Below, one piece after another: positions 50,975-60,749 of a DNA stretch of 64,000 bases. Position 1 is the first letter of the stretch; the number at the start of each line of letters is the position of its first letter. The position numbers were made by a program, and so were the translations under genes. This DNA comes from Lewinellaceae bacterium (lineage in GTDB: Bacteria; Bacteroidota; Bacteroidia; Chitinophagales; Saprospiraceae): assembly GCA_016712415.1 (NCBI GenBank), contig JADJRC010000022.1, forward strand, positions 21,248-85,247. Reading direction: 5' to 3'. The notes beneath the pieces are model-generated. The model searched no databases and was not told the origin of the DNA. It saw only the letters and a list, made by a program, of their open reading frames with translations.

Positions 50975-51175
50975 TTAAGGCCTTTTGACGGCCCGGGCGC
51001 CCGGTTTGGCGACCGGCTTTTCTGTTTTTACCGTTTGGGCTTTTCCTGCCTGAACACCGGCATCGTCGGTGGTGGACAGGTACAGGGCGGCGGCAAGACC
51101 GAGGTGGAGTGCGATAGCCAGCACCAAAGCGTTGCGGCGGCTGCGCCGCTCATTTCTTTCGGCATGGTAATGCAT
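50975..51175 (-). CDS. Small single-pass membrane protein
   Basis: 66 residues. A charged N-terminus (HAERNERRSRR) precedes one transmembrane segment (about 17-36, ALVLAIALHLGLAAALYL) and a Lys/Pro-rich tail (KTEKPVAKPGARAVKRP). The shape resembles the N-terminal anchor of a TonB/energy-transducer-like protein with nothing after it. No domain is recognised. It sits near the TonB receptor but on the opposite strand. Real by its composition and by the shared terminator, function unknown. Confidence 0.55.
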   Translation of the reverse strand: MHYHAERNERRSRRNALVLAIALHLGLAAALYLSTTDDAGVQAGKAQTVKTEKPVAKPGARAVKRP

Positions 51176-51419
51176 AGGGAGATTTTTTTTGGTTCAATGA
51201 AAGGAGTATCGCTATGGAAACGAATCGTTTCGGGGAATTAGTTTCATGAAAACGGTAAACATTTGTTAAAAAAATCATAATATCATTGGGTCGGAACGAC
51301 CCTCCCTGTCTTACACCCGCGAAAAATCATTGCAGGGCATGAGCCACGTTATGGAATAAATGGTTGAGGCGGGCACATCTTTTCGGGAAAAGTTATATCA
51401 AACTTCAGCCGTTCAGATA

Positions 51420-52055
51420 ATGGAACTTCCTTTTACGCTCGAACAATTCATGCAGGTATTCCGGGAATACAACCTTCAGGTATTTCCGGCACAGATCATC
51501 CTGATGGTACTTGCAGGAATAATTATTGCCTTGTCATTTTTGAAAATATCCAATTCGGACAAGATAATATCCGGCATGCTGGCCATCTTGTGGCTATGGA
51601 TGGGCATTGTCTATCATTGGGGATTTTTTTCCGGGATCAACAAAGCGGCATATCTCTTCGGCGGTCTCTTCGTTTTTCAGGGCGCCTTGTTTCTGTTTAC
51701 AGGTCTTTATCGCAATGCATTGAAATTCAGGTATTCAAGCGACCTGAAGGGATGGGCGGGCGCTGCAATGCTGTGCTACGCACTTGTTGTTTATCCTCTA
51801 CTCGGCCATGCGCTCGGCCACAGATATCCCGCTTCACCGACCTTCGGATTGCCTTGCCCCACGACCATTTTTACTTTCGGCCTGTTACTCTGGACGGAGA
51901 AACGGCCGCCCTTTCACCTGTTGATCACTCCATTGTTATGGGCGCTTGTCGGTTCGTCTGCCGCACTGAATCTCGGGATACGGGAGGACTTTGGTTTGCC
52001 GGTTGCTGGTCTGGCGACGGTCTGGCTGACATGGCGGTATCGCAGCGACAAATGA
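51420..52055 (+). CDS. DUF6064 family membrane protein
   Basis: 211 residues from ATG 51420 (MELPFTLEQFMQVFREYN); an upstream GTG/ATG extension to 51360 lacks family sequence. The N-terminal motif ELPFT..QF..VF..YN and WLWMGIVYHWGFFSGINKAAYLFG are characteristic. About six membrane segments. The function of the family is not known. The preceding 244 bases from the small gene hold no feature I recognise apart from the expected promoter region. Confidence 0.8.
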   Translation: MELPFTLEQFMQVFREYNLQVFPAQIILMVLAGIIIALSFLKISNSDKIISGMLAILWLWMGIVYHWGFFSGINKAAYLFGGLFVFQGALFLFTGLYRNALKFRYSSDLKGWAGAAMLCYALVVYPLLGHALGHRYPASPTFGLPCPTTIFTFGLLLWTEKRPPFHLLITPLLWALVGSSAALNLGIREDFGLPVAGLATVWLTWRYRSDK

Positions 52056-52148
52056 GGACTCATCCTGCCACGACAGACAACCTGTCTGGCGCAGGGATTT
52101 GGCCACTCCGCTCAGTTGAAATACCTTCGCAGCGAAAATCTTTCAGGG

Positions 52149-53069
52149 ATGACGCAAAACGACGATTTCGAGAAGAGTTACGCACTGCACGAACAACATT
52201 TTTTTAAATACAGCAAAGGCGGCGACCGCGAGCAGATCGCGCAGAACTGGTTCCGGGAAGGCACCATCGGGTACGTGCAGGCGCAACAGCGCAACGGTGT
52301 GTCCGATCCGCTGCTGACGGCTTTTCCCGGCGCAGCCTGGGTGACTGTCGGCGACGGGCGTTATGGCGGCGATGCGCATTATCTCGCGTCGAAAGGCGCA
52401 AAGGCGCTGGCAACGGATATATCCGACGCACTGCTGCGCGAAGGTTTGGAAATGGGCTTTATTTCGGCCTACAGCCGCGAAAATGCGGAGGCGCTTTCTT
52501 TCGGCGACAACAGTTGTGATTTTGTGCTTTGCAAAGAATCGTATCACCATTTTCCGCGCCCGATGAAGGCCCTTTACGAGATGCTTCGTGTAGCCCGGAA
52601 AGGCGTGGTGCTGCTCGAACCGGTCGATCACTACGTTTTTACCAATTTCTTTCAGGCATTTTTCAGAAATATCCTCGGGGCCGTCAATGCCCTGGGAGTG
52701 TTTAAACTGTTTGGCCGGGAAATAAAACGGCATACCTACGAAGAGGTCGGCAATTACGTATATAAAGTATCGGAACGGGAAATGGAAAAAGTGGCGCTGG
52801 GCCTGAATTACCCTTATGTCGCCTTCAAAGGCATCAATATTTACCACAAAAACGGCGCAGACGAGATACCGGTCGCGGCGTTTTCCATGGCAAAACTGGA
52901 GATCAGCATCATGACGGGACTGCTGAACCTGCTGAGTTTTCTCGGGTTGACCAGTCCGCAACTGCTTGCCGTAATCATCCTCAAAGAGGAGCCCGGCGCG
53001 GCTTGTCTGGACGAACTGAAAAGCGCAGGCTACCGGGTAGTGAAGTTGCCGCGTAACCCCTATTGGTAA
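52149..53069 (+). CDS. Class I SAM-dependent methyltransferase
   Basis: 306 residues from ATG 52149 (MTQNDDFEKSYALHEQHF); a TTG at 52116 is an alternative. The SAM site is degenerate (WVTVGDGRYGGDAHYLASKGAK, motif I with VGDGRYGG), then ALATDISDALL (acidic loop), FVLCKESYHHFPRPMKALYEMLR (motif IV) and RKGVVLLEPVD. This is the methyltransferase 11-type fold with a longer C-terminal part. Substrate unknown. It is convergent with rimM, the two stops being directly adjacent. Confidence 0.85.
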   Translation: MTQNDDFEKSYALHEQHFFKYSKGGDREQIAQNWFREGTIGYVQAQQRNGVSDPLLTAFPGAAWVTVGDGRYGGDAHYLASKGAKALATDISDALLREGLEMGFISAYSRENAEALSFGDNSCDFVLCKESYHHFPRPMKALYEMLRVARKGVVLLEPVDHYVFTNFFQAFFRNILGAVNALGVFKLFGREIKRHTYEEVGNYVYKVSEREMEKVALGLNYPYVAFKGINIYHKNGADEIPVAAFSMAKLEISIMTGLLNLLSFLGLTSPQLLAVIILKEEPGAACLDELKSAGYRVVKLPRNPYW

Positions 53070-53603
53070 TCAAACGTCAAGCAATCCTTCCGGCAGGTCG
53101 GTGAACACCTTTTTGGCGCGCTCGTCGATGGCGGTGATAAACTGCTCGTTCAACGGGATCAGCACCTCGCGGTTTCGGTACTGCAGGAACGCCATTTCCT
53201 GCTGCGGCATGTCGAGCACTTCGTCGATCCTGCCTACCTCGCCCGCCGTCTTGTCCACCAGCAGGAAGCCTTCCAGGTGACCGTATTCAAGCGTTTCTTC
53301 TTCCACGTCGAGTTCCCGTTCGCGATCGGGTACAAGATCCTGCTCGCGCAGCGATACTTCGCGCGACTGGAGCATGTAAGCGGCCTCCCGGCTGTCGACG
53401 TCTTCGAGTTTCAGGATCATTTCCCCTTTGCCTCGAATATTGTCGACGAAGTACGGGACTTTGGCGCCTTTGACGTCGATGAAGATGCGTTCATTTTTCA
53501 GAAAATCTTCGAGATACCGCTCTTCTATGATCAGTTTCAGTTCGCCGCCGATACCGTGGGTTTTTTTGGTATAGCCGATGGTGACGTAATTGATTTCGGG
53601 CAT
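53070..53603 (-). CDS. rimM: Ribosome maturation factor RimM
   Basis: 177 residues from ATG 53603 (MPEINYVTIGYTKKTHGIGGEL). RimM N-terminal barrel (KTHGIGGELKLIIEE, FIDVKGAKVPYFVDNIRGKGEMILKLEDVDS) and C-terminal PRC-like barrel (GRIDEVLDMPQQEM, REVLIPLNEQFITAID). It assists 30S maturation by binding ribosomal protein S19. A frame extending to 53741 lacks family sequence, and the stop of the preceding lipoprotein gene lies two bases before this start, so the two are likely cotranscribed. The usual rpsP or trmD neighbours are absent. Confidence 0.93.
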   Translation of the reverse strand: MPEINYVTIGYTKKTHGIGGELKLIIEERYLEDFLKNERIFIDVKGAKVPYFVDNIRGKGEMILKLEDVDSREAAYMLQSREVSLREQDLVPDRERELDVEEETLEYGHLEGFLLVDKTAGEVGRIDEVLDMPQQEMAFLQYRNREVLIPLNEQFITAIDERAKKVFTDLPEGLLDV

Positions 53604-53605
53604 AA

Positions 53606-54397
53606 TTAATTGAATTCCAGTATGCTTTGTCGGAGAATATACCCTTTTTCCGCTTTTTCTTCCCAGGGTTTTGTTTCGCAGTCGGCAGGTGGCGGGACCT
53701 GGTTGCAGTATTGCGAGTCGAGTATCCATTGTTCGCGCCACACCACGCCGATGTTTTTGGCGTATCGTACCCGGGAATAGCGTCGTTCGATGATATTGAT
53801 ATCGTCGGCCTCGGTCACGAGCAGGGTGGAGTCGAAGACAAAGGCGTCGATATGTGCAGGTATGTCGATGGAGTCAACCTCATAGTGCCAGTTGGTAAAA
53901 GGCCTGATGCGTTCGCCGGCGATTTCGATTTCGCGGTTTTGATCGATCCAGATATTGCCGTCCCATTCGCTGCGGCGGTCCATCGGAAAAACAAGTTTAA
54001 GAAAACGCAGGTTGTTTTCCGTCCGGATAGCCTGACCGGCGCTTCTGGATGCCGTGCCGATACTGGTCAATATCCAGGGTTCGGTATCGCTGCTGCGTTC
54101 AAAACGTTCGATAGTATAGAGCAGGTCGCCCGTCTGATCGCGCACGGTATCGCCGATGACTTCCTTTACATAGGTTCGGGAGGAATCGCGCACAATGCCG
54201 CCTGCGGCAAAATCGTACACAATACTATCCACGCTGTACACCACGTACTTGCCGGTTTCCAGCGGGAAATAAGCGTACTGTTCGGCAGCATCGTCTGTCG
54301 GCTGGAGGATAATACGATCGCCGCAAGCACTAAGCATCCATGCAATGCAGGCAAAATGCACCGGAAATATGCGAAAATGTCGTAAAATTGATCCCAT
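53606..54397 (-). CDS. Lipoprotein of unknown function in operon with rimM
   Basis: 263 residues with a lipoprotein signal ending MLSAC (Cys25). The rest is a soluble beta-rich domain: YFPLETGKYVVYSVDSIVYDF near 45, a middle SEWDGNIWIDQNREIEIAGE, and a C-terminal YAKNIGVVWREQWILDSQYCNQV. The opening phrase resembles families in which a lipoprotein measures or carries a small ligand, but I cannot name one. The frame ends two bases before the rimM ATG, so translation is probably coupled. Unusual partner for a ribosome factor. Confidence 0.7.
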   Translation of the reverse strand: MGSILRHFRIFPVHFACIAWMLSACGDRIILQPTDDAAEQYAYFPLETGKYVVYSVDSIVYDFAAGGIVRDSSRTYVKEVIGDTVRDQTGDLLYTIERFERSSDTEPWILTSIGTASRSAGQAIRTENNLRFLKLVFPMDRRSEWDGNIWIDQNREIEIAGERIRPFTNWHYEVDSIDIPAHIDAFVFDSTLLVTEADDINIIERRYSRVRYAKNIGVVWREQWILDSQYCNQVPPPADCETKPWEEKAEKGYILRQSILEFN

Positions 54398-54506
54398 TAC
54401 AGGCGCTAAGGTAACGACAAGCCTTCACATGCCATCGTGTCAAATTTTTCTCGCCCCCGGCAGCGAAGCAGCCGGGTTATGAGTCTGGTTGTAAAATTGT
54501 CTCCGT

Positions 54507-57500
54507 ATGAAAAACCAACTGCTTGCTCTGCTGCTGCTTGTTTGTGCAGTACAAAAGGTGTCCTCCCAATGCATGCCTTCGAACGACTGTAACGCAGCGC
54601 CCCTGTTTTGCGGCTATTTTATCGACCAATACTGGGGGTCCACTGTAGCGACATCCTTCCCGACTATTTTGCCTGATTTTTGCGGCACGCAGGAAATCCC
54701 GCAATACTTCAGGGTTTTTGCCTGCTCCTGGGAACTGGATATGGTGGTAGAGCCATACAATTGTCTCAATGGCAATGGCATACAGATCGCGCTGTATGAT
54801 TCCTGTACAGGTAATCTGATCGCGTGCGACCCCGGGCAGGTCGGCGGCGCGGGGCTTCCCCTTCACCTGAACGCGCCTACCGTGCCGAATACGGAATACC
54901 TGGTCATGATTGACGGTTATGCCGGCGATGTATGCGATTTTCATATTACGGTAAATTATGGCCTGGATATGGATGATCCTGCAAGCGGGAGCAACCAACA
55001 GGGGCAGGACGGCTATATTGAATTTGATACGCTGACCTGCGGTCCCGCGCAACTTACCGCGCACCTTCCTACCTGCCTGGGTGGAGGCGGATCGGGTGGC
55101 TGCAGCGTCTCCTGGCCGACCAGCCTCGCTACGAATGATTGTATTTCGTTAGATTGGAACCTGCCGCCGGGAGTACAGATTGTGAGCGACGACCCCAATG
55201 CATTGACGATTACGATACAGTTTAACCAACCTGTAACCAATGGAGTTGTTTCGGTCTCCGCCTCAGTGTCTAACTGCGGAGAAATCTGTCCCACCTGCCT
55301 GGATGGTATCGGGTGCTTAAGCGGTACCATACCGCCGATCACCATTTCGTCGGATTCGGCTACTTATACCTACCGGCCCTGCCAATCGGCGCCCAGTTAC
55401 TGCCTCAATACTTTGGACGGCGCAACCATTTCGACCTTGTGTACCTTCAGTGGATTTGGCTGGCTGGACCAGTTGCAACCCGGTATTTCGGGCCAGAACG
55501 ATTTCTGTTTTCCGGTGGATAATCCGAACCTGTACGAATTCAGCGCCTGTGAGGATAATATCACGCTCAACCTGACGGTTAGCAACTGTGAACACGGTCA
55601 CGGCCTTGAGTTTGCGGCTTTGCACGGTTACGACTGCAATTATTTCGAGCAATTGGGGAGCTGTGTCACGATCAAAGAAGACAAGAGCGGCCAACTGACC
55701 TTTCCCAATTTGTATCCCGGACAGCCGATTTACCTCGTCGTTGACGGGCTTGATTTTGATGCCTGCGAATTTCACGTCGAAGTTGCAGACGGCAATAATG
55801 TCGCGGTCCCGGTCTACATTGAAACCAGCTGCCAACCGGAAATCACTGCACCAGGAACGGCGATTTGTACCGGAGGTACCTACACCTTCAGTATCAAGGA
55901 CATATCGGGCACAGGATGCCTGATTACAGGCTGGGGGTATATTTAACAGTTGCGCCCCGCCGTTCGGCGCTTGCCAATTGCTCGATTCAATGGTGGTCAA
56001 CTGGACGTTACCACCCTTTGTACATGCGATAGGAAACAGCACTGGAGAGCAGATAACAGTTTGGGTCGATAGCACGTTTGCCGGTGTTGACACATTACTC
56101 AGTGCAACCATAAATGCAGATATACTGACAGTGGCCACGCCAACCGGGACGATTGACGGGTTTTGCGGCTGTAGCAATTTCAGTAAACAGTTTGAAGCGG
56201 AAATCGCGGTGGATCTTGTTTCAGCGGTGAATAAAATCCCGCTACAACTGGATTGTGTTCAGCCCTGCAAAACCTATAACGGTGTGGTTTATTGCGATCC
56301 CGGAGAGTATAACCTGTCGCAAACGGGCTGTGTTACCAATAAACTTGTGGTAACAAAAATACCGCCGCCTGTAGTTTCTGCACCGTCTATCCAGCAAAAT
56401 GGAAGTGACTATACGGTATCTTTCAATATTACGCCTTCGGTGGGCAGTGTTGTGACGGGAGACCAGGGGCTTCTGCAGAACGGCGTTTTTGTATCTGCGC
56501 CCATTGCCTGCGGCGTACCTTATAGTTTTGAGGTGAATACCGCCGCCTGCAGCCAGCCCGTCGCCGGCGCTGCCGCCTGCTTCCTGCCACCAGACTGTAC
56601 TAATTTCAACCTCCCGGCAGCGCCCGGCGACAGCTGCCACGAGGCGCCCCTGCTGTGCGGAAATTTCCTGGACGGATATTGCAGTTCCACCGCGGGTTTG
56701 CTTGCGGACCAGCCGGCCTACCTGACATCGCCCCTGCCGGATTTTGAAAACAACGGCTGGTTGCGGTTTGCACCTTGTGAGGATTCGATTGCCATCGATT
56801 TTCAGGTGTTTGACTGCCAGACCGGTGATGAATTGGGCTTTTTCCTGTTGTCGGGCGACTGTGATACCATGACACCCCTGGCGTTTGTCTCCGCAGCAGA
56901 CGGGAATACGACCAGCATGAATGTCGGCGGACTGACACCGGGGGAGGTTTACTATTTGGTTATTGACGGCTTCTATGGTGCGGAGTGCAAGTTCCAGACC
57001 CATGTCGTCAGCGGTATCGGCACGGCGTCGCCCGGCGCGGCCACCTGCGATTGCATAGATGGGTATATCGACGGACCGGATGACTTGTGCCCGGCAGACA
57101 TCGCCGTGTATACCCTTATTGACCCGGTATGCACCATCACCTCAGACCCGCCGATAGGCGGTAACGGCATTTATTGCCCGCCGCCGGAGGAGGTGTGCCC
57201 TGCCCCTGCCAAGGATTCGGTCGTGTTACACTGGGTAATTCCGCCCTTTATGAATTTCCTGAGCGACAGTATCAATGTAAAAACCATTACGGTTCAGGTG
57301 GATAGCAGCCTGCTGGGTATTGATACGGTACTTATGGGCACGGTATCAATATACTGGGAGCATATTCCGTTGCCGGGCGATACGGCTGTAGTGGATACCA
57401 ATGCATTTTGCACTTGTGCCGGGATTGCCTGCACTCCCGGATATACGTTTAAAAATGTAGAGGTGCATCACGATGTGGATTATGAATACGGTATACTGAA

Positions 57501-60027
57501 TTGCAATAATCCCTGTTATTTCTTCAACGGGCAAATTTACTGCCAGCCGGGTAATTACCTGGTGTCTCAAACGAATTGTCTGACGCAGTACCTGATCCTG
57601 GTAGACGATTTCTTCGCGCCCAATATTTCTGCAGGGAGTGACCAGACGATTTGTTATGGGACGGATGTAGTTCTTGGAGGCAATTCGTCGTCCAGCCCGC
57701 TTTTCTCTTATAATTGGAGTTCCGGAGGAACTTCTCCCCAGATTACCGTGGTTGATAATGTGACGGTTACGGTTTTGCCGCCAATACCTCCCCATAACCT
57801 GCCTCCTGTCACTGTTTGTGAGGGCGACTGTATAATGTTGGCTGGCGACCTGGTTTGCCCTACTTCCAGTGGTTTATATTTTACAGTGCTGGTGTCCTGG
57901 CTCGGATGCGACTCCCTGGTTTCCCGATTTATCACCGTGCAGCCGCCTTCGGTTGTCGATCTTGGCGTGGTGGGCACATTGACGTGTGGGCAGCCTTGTG
58001 TAACATACGGCGGTCAGCAGTACTGTCAACCGGGAACCTATTCTGTGACCGGGAATTGCGAGATACAGGAATTCCAGATTGCCGAGGATTTATCCATACC
58101 GACGGTACAACTGGGCGTGGTGGGCACATTGACGTGTGGGCAGCCCTGCGTGACATTTAACGGCCAGCAGTACTGTCAACCGGGAACCTATTCTGTGACC
58201 GGGAACTGCGAGATACAGGAATTCCAGATTGCCGAGGATTTATCCATACCGACGGTACAACTGGGCGTTGTGGGCACATTGACGTGCGCGCAGCCTTGTG
58301 TAACATACGGCGGCCAGCAGTACTGCCAACCGGGAACCTATTCTGTGACCGGGAATTGCGAGATACAGGAATTTCAGATTGCCGAGGATTTGTCCGTACC
58401 GACGGTACAACTGGGCGTTGTGGATACTTTGACGTGTGCGCAGCCTTGCGTGACATTTAACGGCCAGGAATACTGTCAACCGGGAACCTATTCTGTGACC
58501 GGGAACTGCGAGATACAGGAATTCCAGATTGCCGAGGATTTGTCCGTACCGACGGTACAACTGGGCGTGGTGGGTACATTGACGTGCGCGCAGCCTTGCG
58601 TGACATACGGCGGTCAGCTGTACTGCCAACCGGGAACCTATTCTGTGACAGGGAATTGCGAGATACAGGAATTCCAGATTGCCGAGGATTTATCCGTACC
58701 GACGGTACAACTGGGCGTTGTGGGCACATTGACGTGTGGGCAGCCTTGCGTAACATACGGCGGCCAGCAGTACTGTCAACCGGGAACCTATTCTGTGACC
58801 GGGAACTGCGAGATACAGGAGTTCCAGATTGCCGAGGATTTATCCGTACCGACGGTACAACTGGGCGTTGTGGGCACATTGACGTGTGGGCAGCCTTGCG
58901 TGACATTACGGCCAGCAGTACTGCCAACCGGGAACCTATTCTGTGACCGGGAATTGCGAGATACAGGAATTCCAGATTGCCGAGGATTTATCCGTACCGA
59001 CGGTACAACTGGGCGTTGTGGGCAATTGACGGGGAGTAGCAGCAGTCCAAGAGATTGTCAAACGGTAGGCACATTGACGTGTGGGCAGCCTTGCGTAACA
59101 TACGGCGGCCAGCAGTACTGCCAACCGGGAACCTATTCTGTGACCGGGAACTGCGAGATACAGGAATTCCAGATTGCCGAGGATTTATCCGTACCGACGG
59201 TACAACTGGGCGTGGTGGGCACATTGACGTGCGCGCAGCCTTGTGTGACATACGGCGGCCAGCAGTACTGCCAACCGGGAACCTATTCTGTGACAGCCAA
59301 TTGCGAGATACAGGAATTCCAGATTGCCGAGGATTTATCCGTACCGACGGTACAACTGGGCGTTGTGGGCACATTGACGTGCGCGCAGCCTTGTGTAACA
59401 TACGGCGGCCAGCAGTACTGTCAACCGGGAACCTATTCTGTGACAGCCAATTGCGAGATACAGGAGTTTGAAATATTGGCGACCGTTCAGCCAACCCTCG
59501 ACCTGGGCGTTGATAAAACCATTGTTGCCGGCGAATCGGTTGAACTGGAAGGGCAAACCGATGCACAGCCGGATGTCATATCCTGGTACGGCAACTCCAA
59601 TCTGCTCAACGACAACGGGCTCATCCTTACGGTACAGCCGGTTGAAAACACCTTGTATACCCTTGAAATCCTGGATATTAACGGCTGCCAGTTGGAGGCA
59701 TCTGTCTGGGTTTATGTGACGCCGGTTCCTAAAAACTGGTACGCTCCAAATGTGTTCCAGCCCGGATCGACAGGGATAAACGCTTACTTCACCCTGTTTT
59801 CAGCCGACGGCGTGGTATCGGAAATACGCAATCTGGAAATTTACAACCGCTGGGGAGAACTGGTTTTTGTGCGGCAACATTTTGCACCCGGCGTCCCTGA
59901 ACTGGGGTGGGATGGCTATGGAAAGGGAAAAATGCTTGATCCGGCGGTATTTGTCTGGCACGCCGAGTTGCTGCTGTCTGACGGGACCAGCGCCAAAGTG
60001 AAAGGGGATGTGACCTTGGTGCGATAG
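54507..60027 (+). CDS. T9SS type-B surface protein with ten 50-residue Cys-rich repeats (one frame break)
   Basis: About 1839 residues. Signal peptide MKNQLLALLLLVCAVQKVSS/Q. Three related Cys-rich domains follow (starting about 54590, 55375 and 56630), each with an AP..C opening and an Asp-Gly (I/L)DG motif (VMIDGYAGDVC, VVDGLDFDAC, VIDGFYGAEC). The frame breaks at the GGGGG run 55933-55937; dropping one base continues GWGIFNSCAPPFGACQ into the next frame. Single copies of a C..NG..YC.PG.Y motif occur near 56260 and 57500. Then come ten tandem units (57961-59505) with four Cys each. The protein ends in a gliding-motility-type type B sorting domain (59725-60024, PNVFQPGSTGINAYF, YNRWGELVF, GWDGYGKGK). 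A surface or matrix protein; ligand unknown. Confidence 0.85.
57961..59505 (+). repeat. Tandem 150-bp coding repeat, ten units
   Basis: Unit starts at 57961, 58111, 58261, 58411, 58561, 58711, 58861, 59009, 59206 and 59356. Each 50-residue unit has the pattern LTC(G/A)QPC, then YCQPGTYSV, then NCEIQEFQI, so four cysteines. Unit 7 is 148 bases (two lost) and unit 8 is 197 bases (47 gained). The net change of 45 bases keeps the C-terminus in frame. Variant positions (YGG or FNG, GQPC or AQPC, SIPT or SVPT) are mosaically distributed, as expected with gene conversion or unequal exchange. Confidence 0.95.
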
Positions 60028-60031
60028 AGGG

Positions 60032-60111
60032 TTTTCCCGCTGATTACCGCAGAAAAAATACGCAGATCAACGCTTGATGTACAGGGCCCTATCTGCGAAA
60101 ATCAGCGGGAA
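60032..60111. repeat. Inverted repeat, family A, copy 3
   Basis: Left arm from 60032 contains TTCCCGCTGAT and the A-rich GCAGAAAAAA end; the right arm ends at 60111 with ATCAGCGGGAA. The change from CAGAT to CTGAT in the left arm relative to copies 1 and 2 is matched in the right arm. Central part diverged. Starts five bases behind the stop of the type-B protein. A shorter direct echo, GCGGGAACCCC, follows at 60135-60145. Confidence 0.85.
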
Positions 60112-60149
60112 CCCCGTTCTACAAGCGGCAATCCGCGGGAACCCCCACT

Positions 60150-60694
60150 TTACAACTGGCAGATTTCTTCATAATCCGGCCGGTCGTGCGGGTAGCGATG
60201 AATAAAGGAGTTGATGATCTTGCCCTGGTACAGTACAAACACACCGGGCATCTGGAAGCCGTCGCCGAGGTCTTCATTGTGGTAGGTAGCGCCGTGGCCT
60301 TCGATCACGGCAGCCTGGAAGCCGCGGATCCAGTTCATAAGGCCGAAAAGTTGCTGCGGTGTGCCGCGCCCGAGACCGAATGCCTGGTAGTACTGCTTTT
60401 CCGGATCGGCAATATGGTCGATGGGGTAGACCTTATACTTCTTGAAAAATTTGACGGCCGTATCGGGATCGGGCGCCATGTGTACAAACACAATGCGAAG
60501 CCCTTTTTCTCCAGTTTTTTCCGTCGACGGGCAATATCACTGATGGCTTCGCGACAGAAAGAGCAGCCGAAAAAACGCAGGAACACGAGCAACACCGGTT
60601 GCTCGTCCGAAATTTTTGCAAGTGATTCCCCGCTGTCTACAGTCACCATCTTGCCCCAGAAGGCAGGCGGTGGAAGTGTGGGTATTTCAGCCAT
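60150..60694 (-). CDS. Peroxiredoxin-like (AhpC/TSA_2-type) protein (one frame break)
   Basis: 181 residues after adding one base in the A5-G3 run at about 60500-60510, which joins RRKKLEKKG to LRIVFVHMAPDPDTA. Thioredoxin-like fold with the active-site pair in FFGCSFCREAI (Cys44 and Cys47), followed by FKKYKVYPIDHIADP and PGVFVLYQGKIINSFIHR. This is the PRXL2 / AhpC-TSA_2 group, thought to be thiol-dependent redox proteins. No signal peptide. It lies 55 bases downstream of mdh on the same strand across a 35-base palindrome. Confidence 0.85.
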
Positions 60695-60708
60695 TTTGGT
60701 GTTGCTAT

Positions 60709-60743
60709 TACGGAGCGTCTCACTCCGAGTGAGACGCTCCGTA
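60709..60743. terminator. 17-bp perfect palindromic hairpin between mdh and the peroxiredoxin gene
   Basis: Arms 60709-60725 and 60727-60743 are exact complements with a single central base, giving a 17-bp stem. On the minus strand it follows mdh by six bases. It has T-rich sequence on its mdh side but no clear T-run after it, so termination, partial attenuation or RNA protection are all possible. Confidence 0.65.
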
Positions 60744-60749
60744 GAAAAA

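Noticed and set aside
57961..59505. Tandem array considered as a CRISPR
   Set aside because: Units are 150 bases, contiguous without unique spacers, and coding; no cas gene is nearby.
57855..59566. Several alternative-frame and antisense frames across the tandem array
   Set aside because: The 150-base period is a multiple of three, so any frame open in one unit is open in all; they repeat the same meaningless peptide.
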